Shown in pieces: positions 1 to 6,923 of a DNA stretch of 11,579 nucleotides; the first letter of the stretch is position 1; each line of letters starts with the position of its first letter. The notes under the pieces were generated by a model. It searched no databases. It saw nothing but the letters and a program-made list of their open reading frames with translations, and was not told the DNA's origin. This DNA is from Aquirhabdus sp. (lineage in GTDB: Bacteria; Pseudomonadota; Gammaproteobacteria; Pseudomonadales; Moraxellaceae), in assembly GCA_030152425.1 (NCBI GenBank), contig JASLJP010000158.1, forward strand, positions 1-11,579, written 5' to 3'. Position numbers and translations under genes: made by a program.

Positions 1-2075
1 ACCATCATCAGCGCCGCCGTACCCGGATCACCGGCCATTTCGCCGCACAGGCTGATCGGACGATCCAGCGCACGGCACTGCTTGACCAGTTGGTTCAGGG
101 TACGCAGCACGGCAGGGTGGTAGTGGTTATACAGCGCCGCCACCCGGGGGTTGTTGCGGTCGACGGCCAGCAGATATTGGGTCAGGTCGTTGGAGCCGAC
201 CGAAAAGAAATCGACTAACTGCGCCAACTCGTCAATGATCGACAGCACACTCGGCACTTCGATCATCACCCCGACTTTGGGCATGTTGATCTTGACCTGT
301 TCTTCTTCTTGAACTTCATGCAGCGAGCGGTCGAGCAGGTACAACGACTCCTCAACCTCGCTGACCGAGGTGATCATCGGAAACAAGATGTGTAGGTTGT
401 TGAGCCCGATACTGGCTTTGAGCATCGCGCGCATCTGCGCTGAGAAAATCTCGGGATGGTCGAGGGTGAAGCGAATACCGCGCCAGCCCAGTGCGGCGTT
501 TTCTTCTTCGATGGAGAAATACGGCAGGTCTTTGTCCGCGCCGATGTCGAGGGTACGCATCACCACCGGTTTGCCAGCAAAGTGACTGAGCTGCTGGCGG
601 TAGATCTGGCGCTGCTCTTCCTCGCCCGGAAAGCGGTCGCGCAGCATAAACGGGATTTCCGAGCGATACAGCCCGACCCCTTTCGCGCCGCGCTGAGCGC
701 CGCGGATCACATCGATCATCAGGCCGGTGTTGACGTACAGCGGCATGGCGTAGCCATCGGGCGTGATGGTTTCACGGCGCTCGTAGGTCTTCAGGTCTTG
801 CGCGGCCTGTTGCTCTTCTTTCTGGATTTCTTTGTAGCGCTGACGTAGTTGGCGCACCGGATGGACGAAGATACGACCTTGATGCGCATCGACGATCATC
901 TCGACATCGTCGAGTGCGGTGATCGGCAGCTCGGTCACACCGACCACGGTCGGGATACCCAGCGCACGTGCCACGATGACCATGTGCGAGTTGGCTGCGC
1001 CTTCGGCGGTGACGATGGCGGCGATGTTGTCCAGATGCAGCTCGACCAGCATCGCGGTGGAGATTTCTTCGCCGATCAGAATGCTGTCTTCGGCGATCTC
1101 GCGGTGCTGGTTGTCCGAGGCCTGTAGGCGTGCCAGCAGGCGGCGACCGAGATCCCGCAGGTCGGCGACGCGCTCGCGCAGATACTCGTCTTCCATCTGG
1201 GCAAAGTGTGCCGTGTGTTGGTCGATGATGGCGCGTACCGCACCCTGCGCCCAGTTACCCGCTTTGATTTTGGCAATGATTTCGGCCGGTAGGGCATGAT
1301 CGTCGAGCATACGCAGATAGACACTAAACAGCGCGCGCTCATCGGCGAGCAGCGCTTTTTGCATCTTGTCATCGAGATCGGCAATATCGCGGCGTACCGC
1401 AGCGAGCGCGTCGTTAAACACGGCCAGCTCGGCTTTGATGTCGTCGATCTTGCGATCCGGTACCAGCGACAGATCGGCGGGCGGGTAGAGCACCACGGCA
1501 CGGCCGATGGCGATCCCGCCCGCACCGGCGACGCCTTGAAAGACTTGCGGCGAGGCCGCGCTATTGGGTTTGCGGAACACATCGACCTGACCCACGGCGT
1601 GGGCGTGTGCGATGGCACCGGATAGCTGGGCGCACAGGGTGACGAGGAAGGATTCGGCGGCTTCGCTAAAGGCGCGGCGCTCGCGCTGCTGCACGACCAT
1701 CACGCCCATGACCTTGCGCCGATACATGATCGGCACACCAAGGAAGGCGCTATAGCGTTCTTCGCCAGTTTCCGGCAGGTAGCGGAAGCGTGGATGGCTG
1801 GAGGCGTCTTCTAAACTGATAATTTCTTCACGTTGACCGACCAAACCGACCAACCCTTCGTTGGTCGACAGCGAGACCTCACCCACGGCGCCAGCATTCA
1901 AGCCGACCGAAGCCATCAGGATATAGCGCTGATTACGCTCATCCAAGAGGTACACCGAGCAGACCTCGGTTTCCATCGCTTCTGCGACGAGCGTGACCAT
2001 GACCTCGAGTGCCGCATGCAAATTCGGTGCGGCATCAACGTCTTGTACGATCTTGCGCAGGGTTTCGATCTGCAT
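1..2075 (-). CDS. ptsP: PtsP, enzyme I of the nitrogen phosphotransferase system (3' end outside window)
   Basis: Phosphoenolpyruvate-protein phosphotransferase EI-Ntr, which autophosphorylates from PEP and passes phosphate to NPr (PtsO) in the cytoplasmic regulatory PTS. I read 691 codons in one open frame from ATG 2075-2073 to the window edge; family members are about 750-760 residues, so roughly 65 are missing. A GAF domain spans about residues 17-156 (ending near AHAHAVGQVDVF), followed by the PEP-utiliser N-terminal region (about 180-300). The swivelling phosphohistidine domain carries EGAANSHMVIVARALGIPT with His364 as the expected phosphorylated residue. The PEP-binding TIM barrel follows, with RTLDIGADKDLPY, GWRGIRF, SVGSNDLTQY and the catalytic-cysteine motif LCGEMAGDPG (Cys677). 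The GAF domain separates it from sugar-PTS enzyme I. An AGGAG ribosome binding site lies 5 nt before the ATG. It lies 107 nt downstream of rppH on the same strand, the order seen in E. coli and Pseudomonas. Confidence 0.96.
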   Translation of the reverse strand, partial: MQIETLRKIVQDVDAAPNLHAALEVMVTLVAEAMETEVCSVYLLDERNQRYILMASVGLNAGAVGEVSLSTNEGLVGLVGQREEIISLEDASSHPRFRYLPETGEERYSAFLGVPIMYRRKVMGVMVVQQRERRAFSEAAESFLVTLCAQLSGAIAHAHAVGQVDVFRKPNSAASPQVFQGVAGAGGIAIGRAVVLYPPADLSLVPDRKIDDIKAELAVFNDALAAVRRDIADLDDKMQKALLADERALFSVYLRMLDDHALPAEIIAKIKAGNWAQGAVRAIIDQHTAHFAQMEDEYLRERVADLRDLGRRLLARLQASDNQHREIAEDSILIGEEISTAMLVELHLDNIAAIVTAEGAANSHMVIVARALGIPTVVGVTELPITALDDVEMIVDAHQGRIFVHPVRQLRQRYKEIQKEEQQAAQDLKTYERRETITPDGYAMPLYVNTGLMIDVIRGAQRGAKGVGLYRSEIPFMLRDRFPGEEEQRQIYRQQLSHFAGKPVVMRTLDIGADKDLPYFSIEEENAALGWRGIRFTLDHPEIFSAQMRAMLKASIGLNNLHILFPMITSVSEVEESLYLLDRSLHEVQEEEQVKINMPKVGVMIEVPSVLSIIDELAQLVDFFSVGSNDLTQYLLAVDRNNPRVAALYNHYHPAVLRTLNQLVKQCRALDRPISLCGEMAGDPGTAALMM

Positions 2076-2106
2076 AACCTCTCCTCTACTGACTGCGTAT
2101 GCTATC

Positions 2107-2162
2107 CCTAAGCCGCCGTCCCAATCCTATATTTATCGTGCGCAAGCCAACCGGGGCTTAGG
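2107..2162. repeat. 8-bp inverted repeat in the rppH-ptsP gap
   Basis: CCTAAGCC (2107-2114) and GGCTTAGG (2155-2162) are perfect inverted copies separated by 40 nt. They lie between rppH and ptsP. No T-tract follows, so it does not look like an intrinsic terminator; it could be a spaced operator or a long-range leader stem. Chance is also possible for 8 bp. Confidence 0.3.
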
Positions 2163-2166
2163 CTTG

Positions 2167-2194
2167 AGTATAGACCGTTGTTTTAAATAGGCAA
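2167..2194 (-). promoter_or_regulatory. Candidate promoter for ptsP at the end of rppH
   Basis: On the minus strand, TTGCCT (2194-2189) and TATACT (2172-2167) are separated by 16 nt, matching 4 and 5 of 6 sigma70 consensus bases. It overlaps the rppH stop codon and would give ptsP a leader of roughly 85 nt. It would let ptsP be transcribed apart from rppH. It is a match by eye only. Confidence 0.3.
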
Positions 2195-2659
2195 CTTTTG
2201 TACAAGCTCCAGCAGCGCTTTACGATAAACGTCACGTTTAAACGCCACGACCTCGGTCAGCGGATACCAGTAGCTGACCCACATCCAGTGGTCAAACTCG
2301 GCTGGACTGCTGGCGTCGAGATGGATGTTGGACTCACTGGCGGTCAGTTGCAGCAGGAACCATTTTTGTTTTTGGCCGATACACACCGGCGGTACGTCGT
2401 CCTGACGCACATAGCGTTGTGGCAGGCGGTAGTGGAGCCAGCCATTGGTTTGTGCCAAAATTTTGACATGCTCGGGCAGCAGGCCGACCTCTTCCCACAG
2501 TTCACGGTAGAGCGCCTGCTCTGGTGTTTCTCCTTCAGAAATACCACCTTGGGGAAACTGCCACGCATTATGACCAATTCGTTTTGCCCACAGCACCTGA
2601 CCCCGTGCATTACACAGAATCATGCCGACATTGGGCCGAAAGCCTTCTGCATCTATCAT
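2183..2659 (-). CDS. rppH: RppH, RNA 5' pyrophosphohydrolase (Nudix)
   Basis: Nudix hydrolase of 158 residues that removes pyrophosphate from the 5' triphosphate end of mRNA in the cytoplasm, opening the way for 5'-end-dependent decay. The N-terminus MIDAEGFRPNVGMILCN is the typical RppH opening. The Nudix box runs from Gly38 to Leu60 and fits G-x5-E-x7-REUxEExGU, with the metal-binding glutamates Glu53, Glu56 and Glu57. WQFPQGGI just before it is also characteristic of RppH. E. coli RppH is slightly longer (about 176 residues); the shorter tail is normal in other gammaproteobacteria. The ATG fits the conserved N-terminus, although the ribosome binding site is weak. The gene is divergent from the HAD phosphatase and lies upstream of ptsP, the usual arrangement. 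It was called ygdP/nudH in older work. Confidence 0.95.
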   Translation of the reverse strand: MIDAEGFRPNVGMILCNARGQVLWAKRIGHNAWQFPQGGISEGETPEQALYRELWEEVGLLPEHVKILAQTNGWLHYRLPQRYVRQDDVPPVCIGQKQKWFLLQLTASESNIHLDASSPAEFDHWMWVSYWYPLTEVVAFKRDVYRKALLELVQKLPI

Positions 2660-2881
2660 TGAAACAATCCCAGAAAATATGCCTAATATCGTTAAATATG
2701 ACGATCCTTATTGTTCAATCGCCGCATGGCCTGCTGGGTAGGTCTGCGAACTCTCGTTAAGCACTGATTAAAGCCTTAAGCCTCACACAAGGAAAGTGCA
2801 TGAAATTTGATATTATTTTAGCGAAATTCTGCGGGTAATCGGGGATTGTTTTACTGTTTTTTGTGAGTTATTGCAGCACGG

Positions 2882-2904
2882 ATTGATTTACCTGACGAAT
2901 CAAT
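2882..2904. repeat. Inverted repeat ATTGATT-N9-AATCAAT, operator-like
   Basis: Perfect 7-bp arms at 2882-2888 and 2898-2904 lie immediately upstream of and touching the presumed -35 region of the HAD phosphatase promoter. Spacing and position are compatible with a dimeric regulator site, but there is no direct evidence for one. Confidence 0.3.
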
Positions 2905-2933
2905 TCATCGTTTGTTTATATGTTGGCTATAAT
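2904..2933 (+). promoter_or_regulatory. Candidate sigma70 promoter of the HAD phosphatase operon
   Basis: A perfect TATAAT at 2928-2933 follows TTCATC (2904-2909, 3 of 6) with an 18-nt spacer. The predicted start near 2940 gives a leader of about 108 nt that contains the G-rich repeat. The weak -35 suggests activator dependence or a low-strength promoter. Confidence 0.5.
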
Positions 2934-2995
2934 ATCGCTTAAATCGCTGATCCGTTTAGAGACGCCGCGCCGCTGAACCTGCATATATCGGGTTT

Positions 2996-3034
2996 GGGCG
3001 GGTGGGTTAAAATCGGGTGGCGGGTGGGTAAAAA
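2996..3034 (+). repeat. G-rich tandem repeat in the 5' leader, possible G-quadruplex
   Basis: GGCGGGTGGGT occurs at 2997-3007 and again at 3019-3029, a 22-nt period, and each copy is followed by an A-run. The stretch has six GGG runs (2996-2998, 3000-3002, 3004-3006, 3015-3017, 3022-3024, 3026-3028) with mostly short loops, enough for a G-quadruplex in DNA or in the transcript. It ends 8 nt before the GGAG ribosome binding site (3037-3040) of the next gene. Confidence 0.6.
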
Positions 3035-3047
3035 CTGGAGATAGGGT

Positions 3048-3722
3048 ATGGAGTTAGCGTTATTTGATCTGGATCACACCTTGCTGGATCTGGACTCAGA
3101 TCATGAGTGGGGCGAGTTCCTGATCGCGCAGGGCTTGGTGGATGAGGCCGTGCACCGCGCGCGCAATGATCAATTCTACGCCGATTATCAATCCGGCACC
3201 TTGGATGCCGTCGCCTATAATGAATTTGTTTTTCAGTTTCTAGCCGGTAAAACCGATGCCGAGCTTGCGCCCTTGATTGAGCAATATATGCAGTCGGTGA
3301 TTCGCCCCGCGATGCGCAAGGATGGATTTGCCGCGATTGAAAAACATCGTCAGGCAGGCCATGAGATCGTGATCATCACCGCCACCAATCGTTTCGTAAC
3401 GGCACCGATCGCCCACGCCTTTGGCGTCGCGCATCTGATCGCCAGCAATCCTGCAACCAGCAATGGTCGCTACAGCGGCAAACTCGATGGCGAGCCGTGC
3501 TTTCAGACCGGAAAACTACGCCATCTCGAGGCATGGCTTGTGGCGCACAACGAAGGTCGCGCACCCACTCAGAGCTGGGGTTATTCGGATTCTTTTAATG
3601 ATTTACCCTTATTAAACTTTGTCGATCATCCGATCACCGTCACCCCCGATGACCGCCTGCATGCCCATGCACTGGCACACCATTGGGCGGTTGAGGACTG
3701 GTCCATCAAGCAGCCTGCCTAA
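3048..3722 (+). CDS. HAD subfamily IB phosphatase (SerB-like)
   Basis: A 224-residue phosphoserine-phosphatase-like hydrolase expected to act on a small phosphate ester in the cytoplasm. The HAD motifs are all visible: motif I FDLDHT with nucleophile Asp7 and Asp9, motif II VIITAT with Thr111, motif III Lys156 in QTGKLRHL, and motif IV GYSDSFNDLPLL with Asp181 and Asp185 as magnesium ligands. The helical insert after motif I (about 12-85) fits a C1 cap. The substrate is not shown by the sequence. From memory, the Pseudomonas aeruginosa homologue beside rppH has been linked to histidinol-phosphate phosphatase activity, which is a reasonable but unproven candidate here. GGAG lies 7 nt before the ATG. 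Its stop codon overlaps the ribosome binding site of the next gene, so the two are probably co-transcribed and translationally coupled. Confidence 0.9.
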   Translation: MELALFDLDHTLLDLDSDHEWGEFLIAQGLVDEAVHRARNDQFYADYQSGTLDAVAYNEFVFQFLAGKTDAELAPLIEQYMQSVIRPAMRKDGFAAIEKHRQAGHEIVIITATNRFVTAPIAHAFGVAHLIASNPATSNGRYSGKLDGEPCFQTGKLRHLEAWLVAHNEGRAPTQSWGYSDSFNDLPLLNFVDHPITVTPDDRLHAHALAHHWAVEDWSIKQPA

Positions 3723-3737
3723 GGAGGGTTCACGCCC

Positions 3738-4001
3738 ATGAAGTCTAAACTGATCGTTCTCGGAGTCATGGTTGCTGCGATGTCGGCAGCACCTAGCGTG
3801 CTGGCCGATGTCTATAAATGCAAAGACAGCAGTGGCAAGCTCAACTATACCGACAGCCCCTGTCCGAAAGCCACGCAGATGGTGCCGTACTCCAAAAAAA
3901 CCAAGATCAATCATGAGATCAAGCTGCGCAGAGAGGCACAAGAGCGACGCTTTAGAGATCAAAACTACCGCCAAACTACGATCCTAGTACCGAGCTACTA
4001 A
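3738..4001 (+). CDS. Small exported DUF4124-type protein
   Basis: An 87-residue protein with a signal peptide (Lys2, Lys4, hydrophobic core to about residue 20, cleavage likely after Ala23 in SVLA-DV). The mature start DVYKCKDSSGKLNYTDSPC resembles the DUF4124 domain: a Val-Tyr-Lys strand, a turn with Gly, then Tyr-Thr-Asp. Two cysteines, Cys28 and Cys42, could form a disulfide in the periplasm. The second half is basic and probably helical (about 53-78, rich in Lys, Arg and Glu). The function of the family is unknown. A near-perfect AAGGAGGG (3721-3728) sits 9 nt before the ATG and overlaps the stop of the phosphatase gene, predicting tight coupling and strong translation. Confidence 0.8.
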   Translation: MKSKLIVLGVMVAAMSAAPSVLADVYKCKDSSGKLNYTDSPCPKATQMVPYSKKTKINHEIKLRREAQERRFRDQNYRQTTILVPSY

Positions 4002-4019
4002 GCCGGATACATCACCGCA

Positions 4020-4045
4020 GATGGCTGCAAAAAAAGGCTGCCATC
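4020..4045. repeat. Hairpin between the DUF4124 and methyltransferase genes
   Basis: GATGGC (4020-4025) pairs with GCCATC (4040-4045), with a T-T mismatch and two more G-C pairs inside, around a loop containing a run of seven A. No T-run follows on either strand, so it is unlikely to be a full terminator. It may tune expression of the downstream gene in the operon. Confidence 0.35.
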
Positions 4046-4057
4046 GCTTGGGCGGGA

Positions 4058-4702
4058 ATGGCAAAATATGCTATTAATGGCGGCAAATACATCGCCATAG
4101 ACAAGGATAGGTCATTGAAAAAAGTACTGAATGTGGGAGGGAATAACAAAGCCATTCCACTGCCCATCGAATATGCCGGTTTCGAACATCTCCTGCTCGA
4201 TATCGATCCCACGGGCAAGCCCGATATACTCTGCGATGCCCGCAAACTCGACACGCTCGAAGCCGAGCAGTTTGACGCGATTTATTGCTCTCACAACCTC
4301 GAACACTACTATCGTCACGATGTGCCCAAGGTGCTGGCCGGTATGCAGCATGTGCTGAAAGCCGATGGCTTTGTCCATATCCGCGTGCCCGATGTCATGG
4401 AAGTCATGCGCCAGACCATCGCGCGGGGGCTGGATATCAACGATGTGTTGTATACATCAATGGCAGGCCCGATCAGCGTACAAGATGTGATCTATGGTCG
4501 TGGCGTCGAGATCGAGCTGAGCGGCGAAGACTTCTATGCCCACAAAACCGGCTTTAGCCAGCGCTCACTGTATGCCGCGCTGCAGCAGGCTGGCTTTAGC
4601 ACCATCTACAGCATGACGGGTAACCTCGAAGTCACTGCCTGGGCGTTTAAGATCCCTCCGGATGAGGCGGGCAGGGCGTTGTTTAAGCTGCCTGCTGCTT
4701 AA
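4058..4702 (+). CDS. Class I SAM-dependent methyltransferase (Methyltransf_11 type)
   Basis: A 214-residue protein with a Rossmann methyltransferase core. Motif I is VLNVGGNNKAIPLP (about 23-36), a variant with GGNN in place of the usual GCG. The acidic end of strand 2 is LLLDIDPTGKPD (Asp48/Asp50). CDARKL (59-64) and FDAIYCSHNLEHY (72-84) match the motif that follows, and FVHIRVPD (105-112) is the later strand. The substrate cannot be told from the sequence; relatives are often linked to cell-surface or lipid modification. The ATG at 4058 is used because GGCGGGA is the only ribosome-binding-like sequence nearby, and a TTG at 4115 just before the conserved core is an alternative. It lies 56 nt after the DUF4124 gene and is probably in the same operon. 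No terminator is visible in the 54 nt separating it from the convergent pta. Confidence 0.83.
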   Translation: MAKYAINGGKYIAIDKDRSLKKVLNVGGNNKAIPLPIEYAGFEHLLLDIDPTGKPDILCDARKLDTLEAEQFDAIYCSHNLEHYYRHDVPKVLAGMQHVLKADGFVHIRVPDVMEVMRQTIARGLDINDVLYTSMAGPISVQDVIYGRGVEIELSGEDFYAHKTGFSQRSLYAALQQAGFSTIYSMTGNLEVTAWAFKIPPDEAGRALFKLPAA

Positions 4703-4756
4703 GCCGACTGCGCCGCTGCTGCCCCTGCCGTCCAACGGGCGAGATAACCCTGTCCC

Positions 4757-6871
4757 TCACCCCGCCTGTATCGCCGTCAGCGCGATGGTATAGACGATAT
4801 CCTCCACCAGCGCGCCGCGCGACAGATCATTGACCGGTTTATTCAGACCTTGCAGCATCGGCCCCACGCTCACCACGTTGGCGCTACGCTGCACGGCTTT
4901 GTAGGTGGTGTTGCCGGTGTTCAGGTCGGGGAAGACAAACACCGTGGCGCGGCCAGCGACTTTGGAGTCAGGGGCTTTTTGTTTGCCCACACTCTCGATG
5001 GCCGCCGCATCGTATTGTAAGGGGCCATCAATCATCAGATCGGGGCGGCGCTCGATGGCGATCCGTGTGGCTTCGCGCACCTTGTCCACGCCGCTGCCTG
5101 TGCCTGACTCTCCCGTCGAGTAACTGATCATCGCCACGCGCGGCTCGATGCCAAAGGCGGCTGCCGAGTCGGCGCTCTGGATGGCGATCTCGGCCAACTC
5201 GGCAGCGGTCGGATCGGGGTTGATGGCGCAGTCGCCATAGACGACCACTTGTTCGGGCAACAGCATAAAGAAGATCGACGACACCAGACTAAAGTTGGGT
5301 GCGGTTTTGATCAGTTGAAACGCTGGGCGTACGGTATTGGCCGTGGTATGGATCGCCCCTGATACCAGCCCATCGACCTCGCCCAGCGCCAGCATCATGG
5401 TGCCGAGTACCACGGTGTCCTGGAGCTGTGCTTCGGCCAGTTGGCTGGTAAGTTTGCCCTTACGCCGTTCGACCATGGGGGCGATATAGCGTGCGCGGAT
5501 CGATTCGGGTTCGATGATCTCTAGGTCTTCCGGCAGGGTGATGCCCCGTGCCAGCGCGACAGCTTCGACCTCATCGCGTTTGGCCAGCAGGATACATTGG
5601 GCGATCCCGCGTGACTGGCAGATCACAGCGGCCTGCACGGTGCGCGGCTCTGCACCTTCGGGCAGCACGATGCGCTTTTGAGCCAATTGGGCTTTTTTGA
5701 CCAGTTCATAGCGGAACGCCGAGGGCGACAGCCGCTCAGAGCGCTGCAGGGCAAAGTGCTGTTTGAGCCAGTCGATGTCCAGATGGCGGGCGACGGTGGC
5801 CATCACCTGCTCGGCGCGCTCATGGTCGTCGACCGGGATTTCATTGCTCATCTGAGTCAGGCGCTGCACGGTTTCAAATGAGTCCGTCGGCACCGACAGA
5901 ACCGGCAGTCCCATCTTAAACGCTCCGGCACAGAGCTGGTTGAGCGGCTCTTCGGGCAGGAAGCCGCCCGTGAGCACGATCCCGGCCAAAGGCACGCCAT
6001 TCATGGTGGCCAGACAGCCCGCCACGAGGATATCCTCACGGTCGCCGGGGGTCACGATCAGTGTGTCCGGGGTCAGCGCATCGAGGATATTTTTCACCGT
6101 GCGTGCACAGAGCGAGACACGTTTGACGCGGCGGGTGGCGCCCTCGCCGAGATTGACCACGGTGGCATCCAGCACATCGGCGACATCGACGGTACGGGGT
6201 GCGCTTAAGGATTCGTTATAAGGCACCACGCCGATCAGGTGGAAGTCGTCATTGCCCTGCGACAGGGTCTTTAGGTTTTGCATGATGCGGGTCTGCAGGG
6301 CGGCAAGCTCGGCTGGCTGCCCCAGTGCCGCCTCGGTCACGCCTTTGACGCGATTCAAGATATAGCCTAATACCCGTGACGAGTGAGATCCGCCAAAGGC
6401 CTGTGCGACGAGGTCGAGCCGATCTGCCAAACCCTCCAGATGGTCGACATCAGCCGTGGTGACGATGATCACGCTGGCATCGAGGGACTGGGCGAGGGCA
6501 GCATTGAGCTGTGGGGCATAGCTGCTTTCACTGGTCGGCACCAGTCCTTCGACGATGAGCACGTCCTGACCTTGGCTGCTTTCACTTTTCATACTCATCA
6601 GTTGTTCGAGCAGGTCATCCATATGGCCATCGCCCAGCATCCGCTCGACGGTGCTTTGCGCCATCGCCTGAACCACTGGGCGGCCGAGGGTCTTGCCGAC
6701 TAGGAGATTCGAGCGGTCGCTGCCGTCGCTATCGACATTCAGCTCGGCCTGCATAAACGGCTTCATAAATCCGGCGCGCATGCCTGCCATATCGAGCGCG
6801 CGGATCAGGCCGAGGCAGGCGGAGGTCAGACCAACGCCGACCCCAGTCGGTACAATGAGAAAAGTCTGCAT
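4757..6871 (-). CDS. pta: Phosphate acetyltransferase, long three-domain form
   Basis: Pta interconverts acetyl-CoA plus phosphate with acetyl phosphate plus CoA in the cytoplasm. At 704 residues it is the long form, like the E. coli enzyme (714). It has an N-terminal P-loop-like BioD/CobQ-type domain starting LIVPTGVGVGLTSACLG (P-loop about 8-16), a DRTGG regulatory domain around 220-350, and the catalytic PTA_PTB domain from about 385. That domain carries VYGDCAINPDPTA, SYSTGESGTGSGVDKVREAT, DGPLQYDAA and FPDLNTGNTTYKAVQRS, all close to the family. The ATG fits the conserved N-terminus, and AAGGAAG lies 8 nt upstream. It follows ackA by 52 nt on the same strand with no visible terminator or promoter between, so the pair is almost certainly one operon. 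Confidence 0.97.
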   Translation of the reverse strand: MQTFLIVPTGVGVGLTSACLGLIRALDMAGMRAGFMKPFMQAELNVDSDGSDRSNLLVGKTLGRPVVQAMAQSTVERMLGDGHMDDLLEQLMSMKSESSQGQDVLIVEGLVPTSESSYAPQLNAALAQSLDASVIIVTTADVDHLEGLADRLDLVAQAFGGSHSSRVLGYILNRVKGVTEAALGQPAELAALQTRIMQNLKTLSQGNDDFHLIGVVPYNESLSAPRTVDVADVLDATVVNLGEGATRRVKRVSLCARTVKNILDALTPDTLIVTPGDREDILVAGCLATMNGVPLAGIVLTGGFLPEEPLNQLCAGAFKMGLPVLSVPTDSFETVQRLTQMSNEIPVDDHERAEQVMATVARHLDIDWLKQHFALQRSERLSPSAFRYELVKKAQLAQKRIVLPEGAEPRTVQAAVICQSRGIAQCILLAKRDEVEAVALARGITLPEDLEIIEPESIRARYIAPMVERRKGKLTSQLAEAQLQDTVVLGTMMLALGEVDGLVSGAIHTTANTVRPAFQLIKTAPNFSLVSSIFFMLLPEQVVVYGDCAINPDPTAAELAEIAIQSADSAAAFGIEPRVAMISYSTGESGTGSGVDKVREATRIAIERRPDLMIDGPLQYDAAAIESVGKQKAPDSKVAGRATVFVFPDLNTGNTTYKAVQRSANVVSVGPMLQGLNKPVNDLSRGALVEDIVYTIALTAIQAG

Positions 6872-6923
6872 GCCTTAAACTTCCTTTTGTTATGTGTCGC
6901 TTTTTACCGTGTATGGGATGCGG

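Larger units (their letters stand above)
2660..3047. promoter_or_regulatory. Divergent intergenic region rppH / HAD phosphatase
   Basis: 388 nt without a conventional gene. It is AT-rich in its first two thirds and GC-rich near 2960-3030. It holds the plus-strand promoter, an inverted repeat and the G-rich repeat listed separately. A minus-strand TTGAAC (2718-2713) lies upstream of rppH, but the nearest -10-like TATTTA is only 14 nt away, so I do not call an rppH promoter. A 12-codon ORF (2800-2838) with an AGGA six nt ahead is reported as a finding only. Confidence 0.6.

Noticed and set aside
456..1127. Plus-strand ORFs opposite ptsP (456-848, 849-1127)
   Set aside because: Antisense shadows; the ptsP phosphohistidine and PEP-binding motifs lie on the other strand in an unbroken frame.
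1076..1618. 180-codon minus-strand ORF inside ptsP
   Set aside because: Same strand but a different frame from ptsP, whose motifs are continuous on both sides. No frameshift is needed.
2693..2718. rppH promoter TTGAAC/TATTTA
   Set aside because: The spacing is only 14 nt, too short for a sigma70 promoter.
4703..4756. Terminator between the convergent methyltransferase and pta genes
   Set aside because: I searched both strands of the 54 nt and found no stem with a T-run.
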